Source: Anaerolineaceae bacterium UBA6086 (GTDB taxonomy: Bacteria; Chloroflexota; Anaerolineae; Anaerolineales; Anaerolineaceae). From it: a DNA stretch of 45,442 bases. Position 1 is the first letter of the stretch, and the number at the start of each line of letters is the position of its first letter. The notes under the pieces are model-generated. The model made no database searches. It saw only the letters and a program-made list of their open reading frames with translations, and was not told the DNA's origin. A program made the translations under genes and the position numbers. Below, in pieces: positions 17,651 through 25,897 of the stretch. Location of the stretch: contig DIXG01000031.1 in the NCBI GenBank assembly GCA_002436005.1, positions 1-45,442 of the forward strand. The letters are read 5' to 3'.

Positions 17651-18322
17651 ATGGATAAACCTAAATCACCCATCAATCTGGTGACTGTTTTGCTGGTCAT
17701 TCTGCTTGTTGTGGTGATTGGTTCGGTGATTTTGCTGACTTTCACGATTGGTCGTGTGATCAACGCGGCGATTTCCCCGTTTGAGACCGCAAACCGTGAG
17801 CTCAGCACACAGGTTTCGAAGCTGCTTAATCCCACGCCTACCGTCATCCCGGACCCGGTCACCATCATTCGAGAGGTGCAGTCGCTTGCTCGCCTGGAGA
17901 CAATTCAATACACAGTGGAAAAAGTGATCACTGCAGAGATCAACCAAGGGGTATTTGGCCCGCTGTTTGGCGATCGCCTGCTCTTTGTGGCGCATGGCTA
18001 TGTGATTGCAGGGGTGGATTTGGCAGCGTTGGAAGGTGAAGACCTACGGCTTGAAAATGATGTTCTTTATGTGAAATTGCCAGAAGCTGAGGTTTTTGTC
18101 GCTACACTCAATAATGACCAATCTTATGTCTATGACCGGGATACTGGCATTTTTCGCAAGAGCGAACCTGACCTGGAAACTGCAGCCCGACAAGCTGCTG
18201 AAGCGGAGATTCTAAACGCGGCACTGGAAGATGGCATTCTTGAGCAGGCGCAATTGAATACTGAGACTTATATGGAAAGGTTATTCAACACACTCGGATA
18301 TCAAAAAGTGATATTCGAGTAA
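17651..18322 (+). CDS. DUF4230 membrane-anchored protein
   Basis: This 223-residue protein has one N-terminal membrane segment (about residues 9-33, LVTVLLVILLVVVIGSVILL). An extracytoplasmic domain follows with the pattern SLARLETIQYTVEKVITAE and VYVIAGVDL-like strands that I recognise as DUF4230. The function of the family is unknown. AAAGGAGG precedes the ATG. Confidence 0.75.
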   Translation: MDKPKSPINLVTVLLVILLVVVIGSVILLTFTIGRVINAAISPFETANRELSTQVSKLLNPTPTVIPDPVTIIREVQSLARLETIQYTVEKVITAEINQGVFGPLFGDRLLFVAHGYVIAGVDLAALEGEDLRLENDVLYVKLPEAEVFVATLNNDQSYVYDRDTGIFRKSEPDLETAARQAAEAEILNAALEDGILEQAQLNTETYMERLFNTLGYQKVIFE

Positions 18323-18425
18323 GAATTTGGAAGATGTCATATCAGCCAGCTGGTTCAATTTAGACTTGGAAAGAGCCAATGGTATGTGGCACGGTTTATC
18401 ACATTCACACTTGAGGAGGAACGTA

Positions 18426-19583
18426 ATGCAGCCATCCAATCCATCTGAAATGAAAAACGAAGCTACCGGTTACACGCATCGGCAGCGCGTAGAAGCAGCT
18501 TTGAACCACAAGCCTGCAGACCGGGTTCCGTTGACAATGGGGAGCCCTTCCAGTTCGTTGCATCGAGATGCGCATCATAATCTGCTGAAATATCTGGGTT
18601 TCTCACAGTCTGGACCTGAGATCATTACAGATAACATCCTTCAAATCGTCAAGACAGATCCCAGGATCATCGAAACCTTTGACATTGACCTGGTATGGCT
18701 GTTGCCCCATTTGCCTGAGGTGGAATGGAATGAAGATCGAACTGAACTGATTGATGAATTTGGCAGAACCTTCAGGGCGGGTGGGGGCTTTTTCAACCAT
18801 GTGGGCGTACCTTTTCCCGAAGCTTCCTTTGAAGCATTATCCCGCTATTCGTTCCCGGTCTTGCCTAAAAGTTTGTTTGCGCATTTGGGGGCTGAGGCAA
18901 AGAATTTCTACGAACGGGGGTATGGAATCGGGATTGACGGTCCCTGGGGAATCTACGAAATCAGCTCCAGCCTTGTCGGGCTCTCAGAGTATATGGTCAC
19001 AATGGCTATCGATCCTGAGCTTGCCATCGCAATTGCTGAAGATGTGCTTGAAAAATACATGATCCCCTTTTATGAACTGCTGCTGGCTGATACGGCATCA
19101 TATGTCAATGTGGTTGGGATAAGTGATGACCTTGGATCCCAGACAGGATTGCTGTTCTCTCCGGCTATGTACCGGAAAATTTTCAAGCCACTTCATAGGC
19201 GGTTAATTGAATTTATCCGCTCAAAAACAGATGCCAGGATTTACATGCACTCTGATGGTTCGATTTACGACATCATCCCTGATTTAATTGAAATTGGGGT
19301 GGATGGGCTCAATCCGGTTCAATACACAGCAAAGGGGATGGAACTGGAGCGTTTGGTGCGTGAATTTGGGAAAGACCTGGGCTTTTATGGCGGTGTGGTT
19401 GAAAATGAGATCCTCAGTTTCTCCCCACCTGAAGAAATCACTGAACTGGCTCGAAGGAATGTTGCCACATTGAAACAAGAAAAAGCATTTATTTTTGCCC
19501 CAATTCACAATATTTCACAGGAAGTGCCGCCAGAAAATATTGTTGCCCTTTATCAGGCTGGTTTGGCGTTTGGAAAATATTAA
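18426..19583 (+). CDS. Uroporphyrinogen-decarboxylase-like protein (methyltransferase group)
   Basis: The 385 residues have the URO-D TIM-barrel pattern: YTHRQRVEAALNHKPADRVP at the start, GIGIDGPWGIYE, ISDDLGSQTGLLFSPAMYRK in the middle and FAPIHNISQEVPPENIVALY at the end. It is not HemE-like at the N-terminus; it belongs to the orphan group related to MtaA/CmuA methyltransferases. The zinc-site His-x-Cys of MtaA is replaced by YMHSDGS, so a corrinoid methyltransferase role is doubtful. The start is ATG at 18426, behind the excellent GAGGAGG; the frame is open upstream to 18327 without a ribosome site. The amidohydrolase downstream may be its partner. Confidence 0.8.
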   Translation: MQPSNPSEMKNEATGYTHRQRVEAALNHKPADRVPLTMGSPSSSLHRDAHHNLLKYLGFSQSGPEIITDNILQIVKTDPRIIETFDIDLVWLLPHLPEVEWNEDRTELIDEFGRTFRAGGGFFNHVGVPFPEASFEALSRYSFPVLPKSLFAHLGAEAKNFYERGYGIGIDGPWGIYEISSSLVGLSEYMVTMAIDPELAIAIAEDVLEKYMIPFYELLLADTASYVNVVGISDDLGSQTGLLFSPAMYRKIFKPLHRRLIEFIRSKTDARIYMHSDGSIYDIIPDLIEIGVDGLNPVQYTAKGMELERLVREFGKDLGFYGGVVENEILSFSPPEEITELARRNVATLKQEKAFIFAPIHNISQEVPPENIVALYQAGLAFGKY

Positions 19584-19600
19584 CCTCCTGTGAGCGGATT

Positions 19601-19621
19601 ATCAATCAATGTCTGATTGGT
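19601..19621 (+). other. Stem-loop after the URO-D-like gene
   Basis: The arms ATCAATCA (19601-19608) and TGATTGGT (19614-19621) pair with one G-U around a 5-base loop. An outer CCTGTGA/TCACAGG pair also exists. There is no T-run, so it is not a clear terminator. Confidence 0.3.
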
Positions 19622-19671
19622 GGGAACAGATTGAACAGTTTTCACAGGTGCATTTATAAATTGCGAGGGTA

Positions 19672-20985
19672 GTGGTGCAAAGCAAATCCTACAGCATGCT
19701 TGATCCGTTTGTTGACGAACTGCCGGTCATCTCTAGCCACGAGCATCACCTGCCAGATGACCTGCAGAAGGATATGTCTCTGGATAAACTCCTTTATCAC
19801 TCCTATCTGAGCTGGTATACCGACAGCGGTAACAGCCCCAAGCCATACCCAGATTACCGAAAAAAATATCATCTTCCTCAGGATCACCCAGGAAATAACA
19901 CAGCATTGGGCAGAGAGATTTTCCTGGACCAGTTTGGAAGCAATACCTATTGGGTTTGGCTTGAAAAAGGTATTCAAGCGATTTACCGGCTGGAAGGCAA
20001 GATTTCGGCTGAGAATTGGGATGAGATTTCGCACAAAATCTCTGACTGTTACAAGGATCCGGTGCATCACCTGCGTGTATTGGGCGAGACAGGGCGGTAT
20101 CTGCGTGCAATTCAGGACTCCTATTGGAATTACGCCAGTGATCTTGGTCACCCGGAGTTGTTCTCTCCGACCCTCAGGACGGATATGTTTATCATGTCCA
20201 GTCATGAGTCTATTCTTGATGCTGACCAGAACAGCCCATTCACGGTCTATCCGGATGCACCAGGGAACAATTTTGATGATTATCTTGCTTTTGTGCGCGC
20301 ACTTTTTGAGAATTGGCGAAATGGTGGCGCAGTGGCAATGAAATGCGCCGTTGCCTATGAGCGCCTAATTCAATTCAACAATGCGAGTAAAAAACGAGCA
20401 GGAGAAATTTTTGGCAAGCCGGTTGGCCAGATCAGTGCTCAGGACCGCCTGGCGTATGGGGATTTCATGTTTAACTGGTTCTGTGCTCTGGCAAAACAAC
20501 TGGATCTGCCATTTCAAATTCACACCGGGCTGGGTGATCTGTCGGGGTCAAATCCGATGTTGCTGGTGCCAGCAATTGAACGCCATCCTGGAACACGGTT
20601 TGTGTTATTTCATGCGGGTTTTCCGTGGCAGGCTAAAATGGCTGGCATTGCGCATAACTATCGCAATGTGATTGTTGATATGGTTTGGGTGCCGCTGATC
20701 AGCACATCAGCCGCCATTACCGGGCTGAATACCTTTTTAGATGTGACAACCAGTGACGCAATTGGGTGGGGCGGAGACACCTGGACATCCGAAGAGGCGG
20801 TTGGCGCAGCGCTTGCTTGGAAGCATGTGGTGAAGACTGTGCTCTCAGAGCGTATTGATCGTGGATTTTTGGATTTACGCCAGGCACGAAATCTTGCAGA
20901 GCGCTTGCTTTTCAAGAATAATGCCGAATTATACGGGTTTTCTCCATCTGGCGGGAATCTTACACAAGCACCCCCTTTGATTTGA
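19672..20985 (+). CDS. Amidohydrolase-2 family protein
   Basis: This 437-residue metal-dependent TIM-barrel hydrolase has the first metal motif ISSHEHH near residue 21, a His in FQIHTGLGD, a third His in FHAGFPW and the closing Asp in GWGGDTW. Its size and N-terminal helical insert recall amidohydrolases related to glucuronate isomerase, but no reaction can be assigned. The start is one of two adjacent GTG codons (19672 or 19675) behind GAGGG; an ATG at 19696 would lose only eight residues. It is distinct from the two paralogous amidohydrolases at 22366 and 43835. Confidence 0.75.
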   Translation: MVQSKSYSMLDPFVDELPVISSHEHHLPDDLQKDMSLDKLLYHSYLSWYTDSGNSPKPYPDYRKKYHLPQDHPGNNTALGREIFLDQFGSNTYWVWLEKGIQAIYRLEGKISAENWDEISHKISDCYKDPVHHLRVLGETGRYLRAIQDSYWNYASDLGHPELFSPTLRTDMFIMSSHESILDADQNSPFTVYPDAPGNNFDDYLAFVRALFENWRNGGAVAMKCAVAYERLIQFNNASKKRAGEIFGKPVGQISAQDRLAYGDFMFNWFCALAKQLDLPFQIHTGLGDLSGSNPMLLVPAIERHPGTRFVLFHAGFPWQAKMAGIAHNYRNVIVDMVWVPLISTSAAITGLNTFLDVTTSDAIGWGGDTWTSEEAVGAALAWKHVVKTVLSERIDRGFLDLRQARNLAERLLFKNNAELYGFSPSGGNLTQAPPLI

Positions 20986-21022
20986 TGTTTTGAACTCTTG
21001 TAGCGAACATCAATTGTTGATG
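20982..21022. promoter_or_regulatory. Clustered inverted repeats TTGATG/CATCAA
   Basis: TTGATGTT (20982-20989) is complementary to AACATCAA (21006-21013). CATCAA (21008-21013) is also complementary to TTGATG (21017-21022) across TTG. No T-run follows. It could be an operator for the DeoR promoter just downstream. Confidence 0.4.
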
Positions 21023-21039
21023 GGATTTGAAATATTATG

Positions 21040-21068
21040 TTGACTTGGTTTTACATCTATGATAAGAT
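21040..21068 (+). promoter_or_regulatory. Distal promoter of the first DeoR cassette
   Basis: TTGACT (21040-21045) and TAAGAT (21063-21068) are 17 bases apart. Used alone, it would give a leader of about 480 bases before the DeoR ATG. Confidence 0.6.
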
Positions 21069-21187
21069 TTGTGTAAAGAACCTTATAAACTACCTAAGAA
21101 CTGCAAAATACATCAAATAACCGCCTCGTAATCTTTTTTACCCGGACAGATTTTCAAGGAAATAGAAAAAAACAGACACATTTTTGG

Positions 21188-21198
21188 TTGATGCATCA
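21188..21198. promoter_or_regulatory. Palindromic operator candidate in the DeoR leader
   Basis: The sequence TTGATGCATCA contains the perfect palindrome TGATGCATCA (21189-21198). A related palindrome, TTGATCATCAA, precedes the paralogous second DeoR gene. Confidence 0.35.
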
Positions 21199-21330
21199 TT
21201 CGCTTTTGAGTTTATCGTTGCACAATTAATGAATATCAGGGAATTCATCGAAGACTTAAGTTGATCTATCAGATGATCGAAGTTGGGATGGGAATGCATT
21301 CAGAAGAGTACCCTTGGGGTTGGAATAATT

Positions 21331-21346
21331 GTTTGAGTTTTCAAAC
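21331..21346. promoter_or_regulatory. Inverted repeat GTTTGA-N4-TCAAAC
   Basis: The arms are perfect 6-base complements (21331-21336 and 21341-21346) in the A+T-rich leader. This is a possible regulator site. Confidence 0.3.
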
Positions 21347-21363
21347 GAAATTAGATTTGCCAG

Positions 21364-21417
21364 TTCCGGCTATCTTTCTACAACACTGTTGTAAAGAGAT
21401 GTCGGAATTTTTGTTTT
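21364..21417 (+). terminator. Long terminator-like hairpin in the leader of the first DeoR gene
   Basis: TTCCG (21364-21368) pairs with CGGAA (21403-21407). Inside it, a stem of about 14 pairs with one mismatch runs up to the palindrome TACAACA-C-TGTTGTA (21379-21393). TTTTTGTTTT follows directly. It may terminate transcription from 21040 (attenuation) or terminate the upstream unit. Confidence 0.65.
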
Positions 21418-21442
21418 AGAAAAGAAAGTGTGTTTACGGTCT

Positions 21443-21471
21443 TTGCAGTTAAAAGGGTCCATCTGTTTAAT
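21443..21471 (+). promoter_or_regulatory. Proximal promoter candidate of the first DeoR gene
   Basis: TTGCAG (21443-21448) and TTTAAT (21466-21471) are 17 bases apart, downstream of the hairpin at 21364. It is weaker than the distal promoter by consensus. Confidence 0.4.
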
Positions 21472-21555
21472 TTCAGAAGACCAAACGCAGAAGATAGATC
21501 GCATTAGTTTGTTGGCCAATAATTAGATAGCTAAATTGATGGGAATTTTGTCAAG

Positions 21556-22335
21556 ATGAAGAAGAATGATAGCTTATTGAAAGTGCAGCGCCAGGCACAG
21601 ATCAGGCGGTTGGTAGACGAGCATGGACAGGTGACCGTCACTGATTTAAGCCCGCTTTTTGACGTGAGTGAAGCGACCATTCGACGGGATCTGGAAGAAT
21701 GTGCAGACCGCGGCTGGGTTAGGCGCACCCATGGCGGTGCTGTTAAGATTGAGCGAGCTATCAAAGAACCGCCGATTATGGACCGGATCCACAAAAATGC
21801 TGCCGCAAAAGAAAGAATTGGCAAGAAGGCAGCGGAAATGATCCAACCCGGAGAGACGGTTTTCCTCGGCAGCGGCACCACAGTTTTGGAGATTGCCAAA
21901 AACTTGCCTTATGACATTGAGCTGACGGTGATCACTAATTCTCTGCTGCTTTTGGATGAGCTTGTGAATCGACCCAATATCGAAATCATTGTCATTGGCG
22001 GGATGCTGCGGCGTTCTGAGTTGTCGATGGTGGGACATATTGCCAACCAGGCTGTTCAGGAATTCCGGGCGGATCGTGTCTTCATGGGCATCCGAGCGAT
22101 TGATATCAAGCATGGTTTCACCAATGATTACCTGCCAGAAGCTGTCGTTGATCGCGAAATCCTGAAAATTGCGCCTGAAATTGTTTTCGTTGCCGACCAC
22201 GAGAAATTCTCAAAAGTCAGCACTGTGCTGGTTGCCTCAACCAATATTGTCGATGTGATGATCACAGATGTTGATACTCCTGAGGAGATTGTTTCAACGC
22301 TCAGGGATATGATGATTGATGTATATTGTGTTTGA
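21556..22335 (+). CDS. DeoR/GlpR-family sugar regulator, copy 1
   Basis: This 259-residue repressor has an N-terminal DeoR winged helix (QVTVTDLSPLFDVSEATIRRD, then LRRTHGGA-type wing) and a C-terminal phosphosugar-sensing domain (FLGSGTTVLEIAK, VITNS, IIVIGGMLRRSELSMVG). Such proteins release DNA on binding a phosphorylated sugar. It is closely related to copy 2 at 43001, about two thirds identical by eye, and each precedes an amidohydrolase and a sugar-binding protein. The Shine-Dalgarno sequence before the ATG is poor. The 570-base upstream gap carries promoters, palindromes and a terminator-like hairpin. Confidence 0.93.
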   Translation: MKKNDSLLKVQRQAQIRRLVDEHGQVTVTDLSPLFDVSEATIRRDLEECADRGWVRRTHGGAVKIERAIKEPPIMDRIHKNAAAKERIGKKAAEMIQPGETVFLGSGTTVLEIAKNLPYDIELTVITNSLLLLDELVNRPNIEIIVIGGMLRRSELSMVGHIANQAVQEFRADRVFMGIRAIDIKHGFTNDYLPEAVVDREILKIAPEIVFVADHEKFSKVSTVLVASTNIVDVMITDVDTPEEIVSTLRDMMIDVYCV

Positions 22336-22365
22336 AGACGGTTTCCCGGAAAAAGGAGAGAAGTA

Positions 22366-23409
22366 ATGAAAGAAGATCTGTACATCAGTGAGTTTAATCC
22401 AATCTCTACAATGGTCACCAAAAGGACTAAGATAGATCATCCGAAATTCCCGGTGATCGATGCCCATAACCACCTTGAAATTGTGGGTGATTACTGGATG
22501 ACGCACCCGGTCAGCGAAATGCTGGACATGATGGATCAGTCCAATGTGATGGCTATTGTAGATTTGGATGGAGGTTGGGGGCGCGAAATTTACGATAGCC
22601 ACTGGGCGAGATTCAAAGAGGCTGCACCGGATAGGTTTATCATGTATGCCGGCGTTGAGTGGGAGAAATATCAGGAAATGGGCAATGAGTTTCCTGATTA
22701 CGCGTGCGAGAGGCTACGCGAGCAGGTGCATGGTGGCGCGCAAGGACTGAAGATTGACAAGCGTTTCGGTCTTGAGTTTAAAGATCCAACCGGCGACCTG
22801 ATCAAGGTAGATGATCCGGTTTTGGCGCCGATTTGGGAGACGGTGGCTGACCTAAATGTCCCCGTAACCATTCATGTTGCCGACCCGGTGGCCTTCTTCC
22901 AACCTTTGGATAAAAACAACGAACGTTGGGAACTGCTGCATTTGCATCCCGAATGGCATTTTCCAAGCCCGCCTTATCCTTCCTTTCTCTCCATTATTGA
23001 GCGGCTGGAAAATCTTGTGAAGCGCCATCCCCGAACCACATTTGTTGGGGCTCATGTAGGATGCTATTCCGAAAACCTGGAATGGGTCAGCGGTATGTTA
23101 GATAAATACCCAAATTTCAATGTAGATATATGTGAAAGACTGGATTACCTGGGCAGGCAGCCTTATGCGGCACGCAGATTCTTCATGAAATATCCCGATC
23201 GGATTTTATTTGGCATTGATGTGGTTCCAAGTGTGGATTGGTATCGCCTGTATGCACGCTTCCTTGAAACGGATGATGAGTATTTCCATTACTACAACAT
23301 CGATCCTCCTCGGGATGTTCGCTGGTTTATTTATGGCATCTATCTTCCTGACGATGTCTTGAAAAAAGTCTATTCAGAAAATGCCAAACGCTTATTACAT
23401 CTTTCATAA
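22366..23409 (+). CDS. Amidohydrolase-2 family protein, copy 1 (possible sugar lactonase)
   Basis: This 347-residue TIM-barrel metal-dependent hydrolase of the COG2159/COG3618 type carries FPVIDAHNHLE (first metal motif), VTIHVADPVAFF (His), TTFVGAHVGC (His) and ILFGIDVVPS (Asp). Relatives include sugar-acid lactonases such as L-fuconolactonase, and decarboxylases. The sugar-cluster setting favours a lactonase-like or other carbohydrate-derivative role, but this is inference. Copy 2 at 43835 shares about half its residues by eye. AAAGGAGAG precedes the ATG, and the DeoR gene ends 30 bases upstream, so they are one operon. Confidence 0.8.
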   Translation: MKEDLYISEFNPISTMVTKRTKIDHPKFPVIDAHNHLEIVGDYWMTHPVSEMLDMMDQSNVMAIVDLDGGWGREIYDSHWARFKEAAPDRFIMYAGVEWEKYQEMGNEFPDYACERLREQVHGGAQGLKIDKRFGLEFKDPTGDLIKVDDPVLAPIWETVADLNVPVTIHVADPVAFFQPLDKNNERWELLHLHPEWHFPSPPYPSFLSIIERLENLVKRHPRTTFVGAHVGCYSENLEWVSGMLDKYPNFNVDICERLDYLGRQPYAARRFFMKYPDRILFGIDVVPSVDWYRLYARFLETDDEYFHYYNIDPPRDVRWFIYGIYLPDDVLKKVYSENAKRLLHLS

Positions 23410-23486
23410 AAAAAGAAAGTTGTTCAGGTGTAAAACGCTTATAGCCTAAATATTGCGAATTTACGGATATTTGTTATGTGAAACCC

Positions 23487-23498
23487 AAAAGGAGGTGA
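23487..23498 (+). promoter_or_regulatory. Orphan extended Shine-Dalgarno in the leader of the first binding-protein gene
   Basis: AAAAGGAGGTGA is nearly fully complementary to the 3' end of 16S rRNA, but no start codon with a meaningful frame follows it. The true ribosome site is AAAAGGAG at about 23567, before the ATG at 23580. Confidence 0.45.
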
Positions 23499-23579
23499 GG
23501 CCTTTATAAGGAGAGATAGAAACTTCTCGAAATCGAATTTGACCATCATTGATAACTGAACCTAAAAGGAGAAAGAGTA

Positions 23580-24902
23580 ATGAAACGTTTACGCATGTTA
23601 ATTTTGTTGGTGATTGCACTGAGCTTAACCTTAGCTGCATGCCAACCTGCCGCAGAGGAACCAGAAGCTCCAGCTGCCGGCGAAGAACAAATTGTTTTGG
23701 AATACTGGTCCATGTGGAACCCCAGCGAACCAGCCGCACTTGCAATCCAGAAGTGGATCGATGCCTTTGAGGCGGAGAATCCCAACATCACAATTAATGC
23801 CACCTGGAATGGCCGTGAAAATCAGACCAAACTCCGCTCAGCGCTTGCTGGCGGAACAAAGGTTGACTTCATGGATCAGGATGCAGACCAGATCACGGGT
23901 GGGCTGCAGAAAGAAGGCATGGGTTATCCTTTGAACGAGTTCCTCACCCAGCAGGCACTGGATGAAGACATCTCGATTGCCGACACCTTCACCCCTGGCA
24001 CATTGGAACTTCACAAAGATGGCGATACCTATTACCAGTTCCCCTACATGAACAACACCTGGCAGTTTTGGGCGAATGGTGACATTCTGGCTGAAGCTGG
24101 CGTCACGGCACACCCCCAAACCTGGGATGAGTTCCTGGCAATGGCAGAGCAGATCAAGGACGCAGGTTATAATGTTTTCGCTGCCGAAGGTAACGAATTT
24201 AGCTATAACTTTGCCTACTTCACCTACTTGGTCGAACGTATGGAAGGCCCCGGTGTGTTACTGGCTGCGGCTGCAGACAAAACTGGTGAATCCTGGAATG
24301 ACCCGGTATTCCTCAAATCAGCCCAAATGATCACCGATCTCTGGGATGCAGGATATTTCCCACCTGAAACGGTTGGCTATGTATGGCCTGCGGGTCAGAT
24401 GACCCTGGCGACTGGTGATGCCACGATGGAGTTATGTGGTTCCTGGCTGCCCAATGAGCTGCGCGGCACCGCTGGTGAAGATTTTAACTGGGTTGGACTG
24501 AAATTCCCAGGCGTTGAAGGCGGTAAAGGTGATGTGGATCACCTGACTGAATGGTTGATCAGCTTTATGATCATGAAAGACACCGAATATGCTGAGGAAA
24601 TCTTTGAGTTCTTCAAGTTCACACAAACCAAAGAAAATGCCCAGATGATGGCTATTGATGCGATCATTGGTGTGACACGCAAAGGCGTGACCTGGCCAGA
24701 ACTTCTTAAAGATGGTGAAGAAGCAGCAGCAAATGCTAAGTTAGCCCTGAAGCCTTATGATGGAATCCAGGCGTTATATCCTGAGTATCAGGAAATTGTA
24801 TTAGCCCCAGCATTCAATGATCTGTGGGTCACAACAATTACACCCGAAGAGTTCGTTGAGCGAATGGCGACGGAGTCAAAAGCTTTTTGGGACACTCACT
24901 AA
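23580..24902 (+). CDS. CUT1 ABC transporter sugar-binding lipoprotein
   Basis: This 440-residue family 1 extracellular solute-binding protein is exported and lipid-anchored. The signal peptide ends in the lipobox LTLAAC, with Cys21 modified. A linker rich in Ala, Glu and Pro comes next, then LEYWSMWNPSEPAALAIQKW, the normal start of the binding domain. It would capture a sugar for the two permeases downstream. A strong stem-loop follows the gene, as is common after binding-protein genes. The amidohydrolase and DeoR gene lie upstream in the same direction. Confidence 0.93.
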   Translation: MKRLRMLILLVIALSLTLAACQPAAEEPEAPAAGEEQIVLEYWSMWNPSEPAALAIQKWIDAFEAENPNITINATWNGRENQTKLRSALAGGTKVDFMDQDADQITGGLQKEGMGYPLNEFLTQQALDEDISIADTFTPGTLELHKDGDTYYQFPYMNNTWQFWANGDILAEAGVTAHPQTWDEFLAMAEQIKDAGYNVFAAEGNEFSYNFAYFTYLVERMEGPGVLLAAAADKTGESWNDPVFLKSAQMITDLWDAGYFPPETVGYVWPAGQMTLATGDATMELCGSWLPNELRGTAGEDFNWVGLKFPGVEGGKGDVDHLTEWLISFMIMKDTEYAEEIFEFFKFTQTKENAQMMAIDAIIGVTRKGVTWPELLKDGEEAAANAKLALKPYDGIQALYPEYQEIVLAPAFNDLWVTTITPEEFVERMATESKAFWDTH

Positions 24903-24918
24903 TTTAGTTTAAAATAAT

Positions 24919-24949
24919 GGATAGAGAGATGGATTACATCTCTCTATCC
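24919..24949 (+). other. Perfect 13-base-pair stem-loop between binding protein and permease genes
   Basis: GGATAGAGAGATG (24919-24931) pairs perfectly with CATCTCTCTATCC (24937-24949) around GATTA. T-rich sequence appears only after several bases (24956 on). It may stabilise the binding-protein mRNA 3' end or cause partial termination, keeping permease levels lower. Confidence 0.75.
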
Positions 24950-24985
24950 AACTTGGTTTTGGTTTACTCGATAGGAGCGTCGTCT

Positions 24986-25873
24986 ATGAAAGCCAGAAAA
25001 GGTTTAATTATTCTATTTTTATTACCTGCCAGTTTGCTTTACGGTATTTTCTTTCTTTTGCCCGCCATTCAAGCATTTCGCTATAGTTTGTATAATTGGT
25101 CAGGTTTTGGCGATTCCAAAGTCTTCATTGGATTACAAAATTATGTTGAACTCGTCAACGATAAAGTCTTTTGGTTAAGCCTGAGAAATACCATGATGAT
25201 CTTGGTCGTGGGCGGCATTATCGTTTTTACCCTGGCTTTTATCATGACGGTAGCTTTGAATTCTGGAATTAAGGGGAAAAAGTTATTCCGAGCGATGATT
25301 TTCCTTCCAAACGTGATCGCAACCATCGCATTAACGACACTGTGGGCTTATATTTACAATCCGAGCTTTGGTATTATTGTAAATTTTGCCAAAGCCTTTG
25401 GGCTTGAAAAACTTTCGAATTACATCTGGACATCACCGGATAATGTGTTTTGGTCCGTATTAATTGCGATCATCTGGATGAATGTGGGTTATTACCTGAT
25501 ATTGCTTATGGCTGGCGTGGATAAAATCCCAAAAGAATTTTACGAAGCGGCTGAGATTGAAGGCGCGAATAAGGTCCAAACCTTTTTTAAGGTTACCGTG
25601 CCGCTGATTTGGGATGTATTAACGATCGCTGTTGTTTTATACAGCATTGGCGCTTTGAAGATATTTGAATTTCCTTATGCTTTTTACGGCATTTCCGTCC
25701 CGCAGCAATTGTATACAGTGGGCATTTACTTGTATATTATGGGGTTTGGTAAGCGCTATCCCATTTATCGCCTCGGATATGCAACAGCCATTGGCGTAAT
25801 GTTACTTTTGAGCGTGATCATTGTGGTCTTAATACTTCGCAAGCTCATGAAACGTGACATACTTGAGTATTAA
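24986..25873 (+). CDS. CUT1 ABC sugar permease (MalF/UgpA type)
   Basis: This 295-residue inner-membrane permease has six membrane segments. The cytoplasmic EAA loop (EAAEIEGANKVQTFFKVTVP) docks the ATPase. The start is ATG at 24986, behind TAGGAGCG. An upstream in-frame ATG at 24917 falls inside the stem-loop and would add residues unlike the family. It is followed 24 bases later by the partner permease. No ATPase gene occurs in the window. Confidence 0.93.
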   Translation: MKARKGLIILFLLPASLLYGIFFLLPAIQAFRYSLYNWSGFGDSKVFIGLQNYVELVNDKVFWLSLRNTMMILVVGGIIVFTLAFIMTVALNSGIKGKKLFRAMIFLPNVIATIALTTLWAYIYNPSFGIIVNFAKAFGLEKLSNYIWTSPDNVFWSVLIAIIWMNVGYYLILLMAGVDKIPKEFYEAAEIEGANKVQTFFKVTVPLIWDVLTIAVVLYSIGALKIFEFPYAFYGISVPQQLYTVGIYLYIMGFGKRYPIYRLGYATAIGVMLLLSVIIVVLILRKLMKRDILEY

Positions 25874-25897
25874 TTGAGGGTGAACGAAGGGAATACT

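Noticed and set aside
19601..19621. Terminator after the URO-D-like gene
   Set aside because: The hairpin is short and lacks a T-run, so it is listed only as a stem-loop.
24917..24985. Longer N-terminus for the first permease, starting at 24917
   Set aside because: The ATG is at the foot of a perfect stem-loop without a ribosome site. The internal ATG at 24986 has TAGGAGCG and starts family-like sequence.
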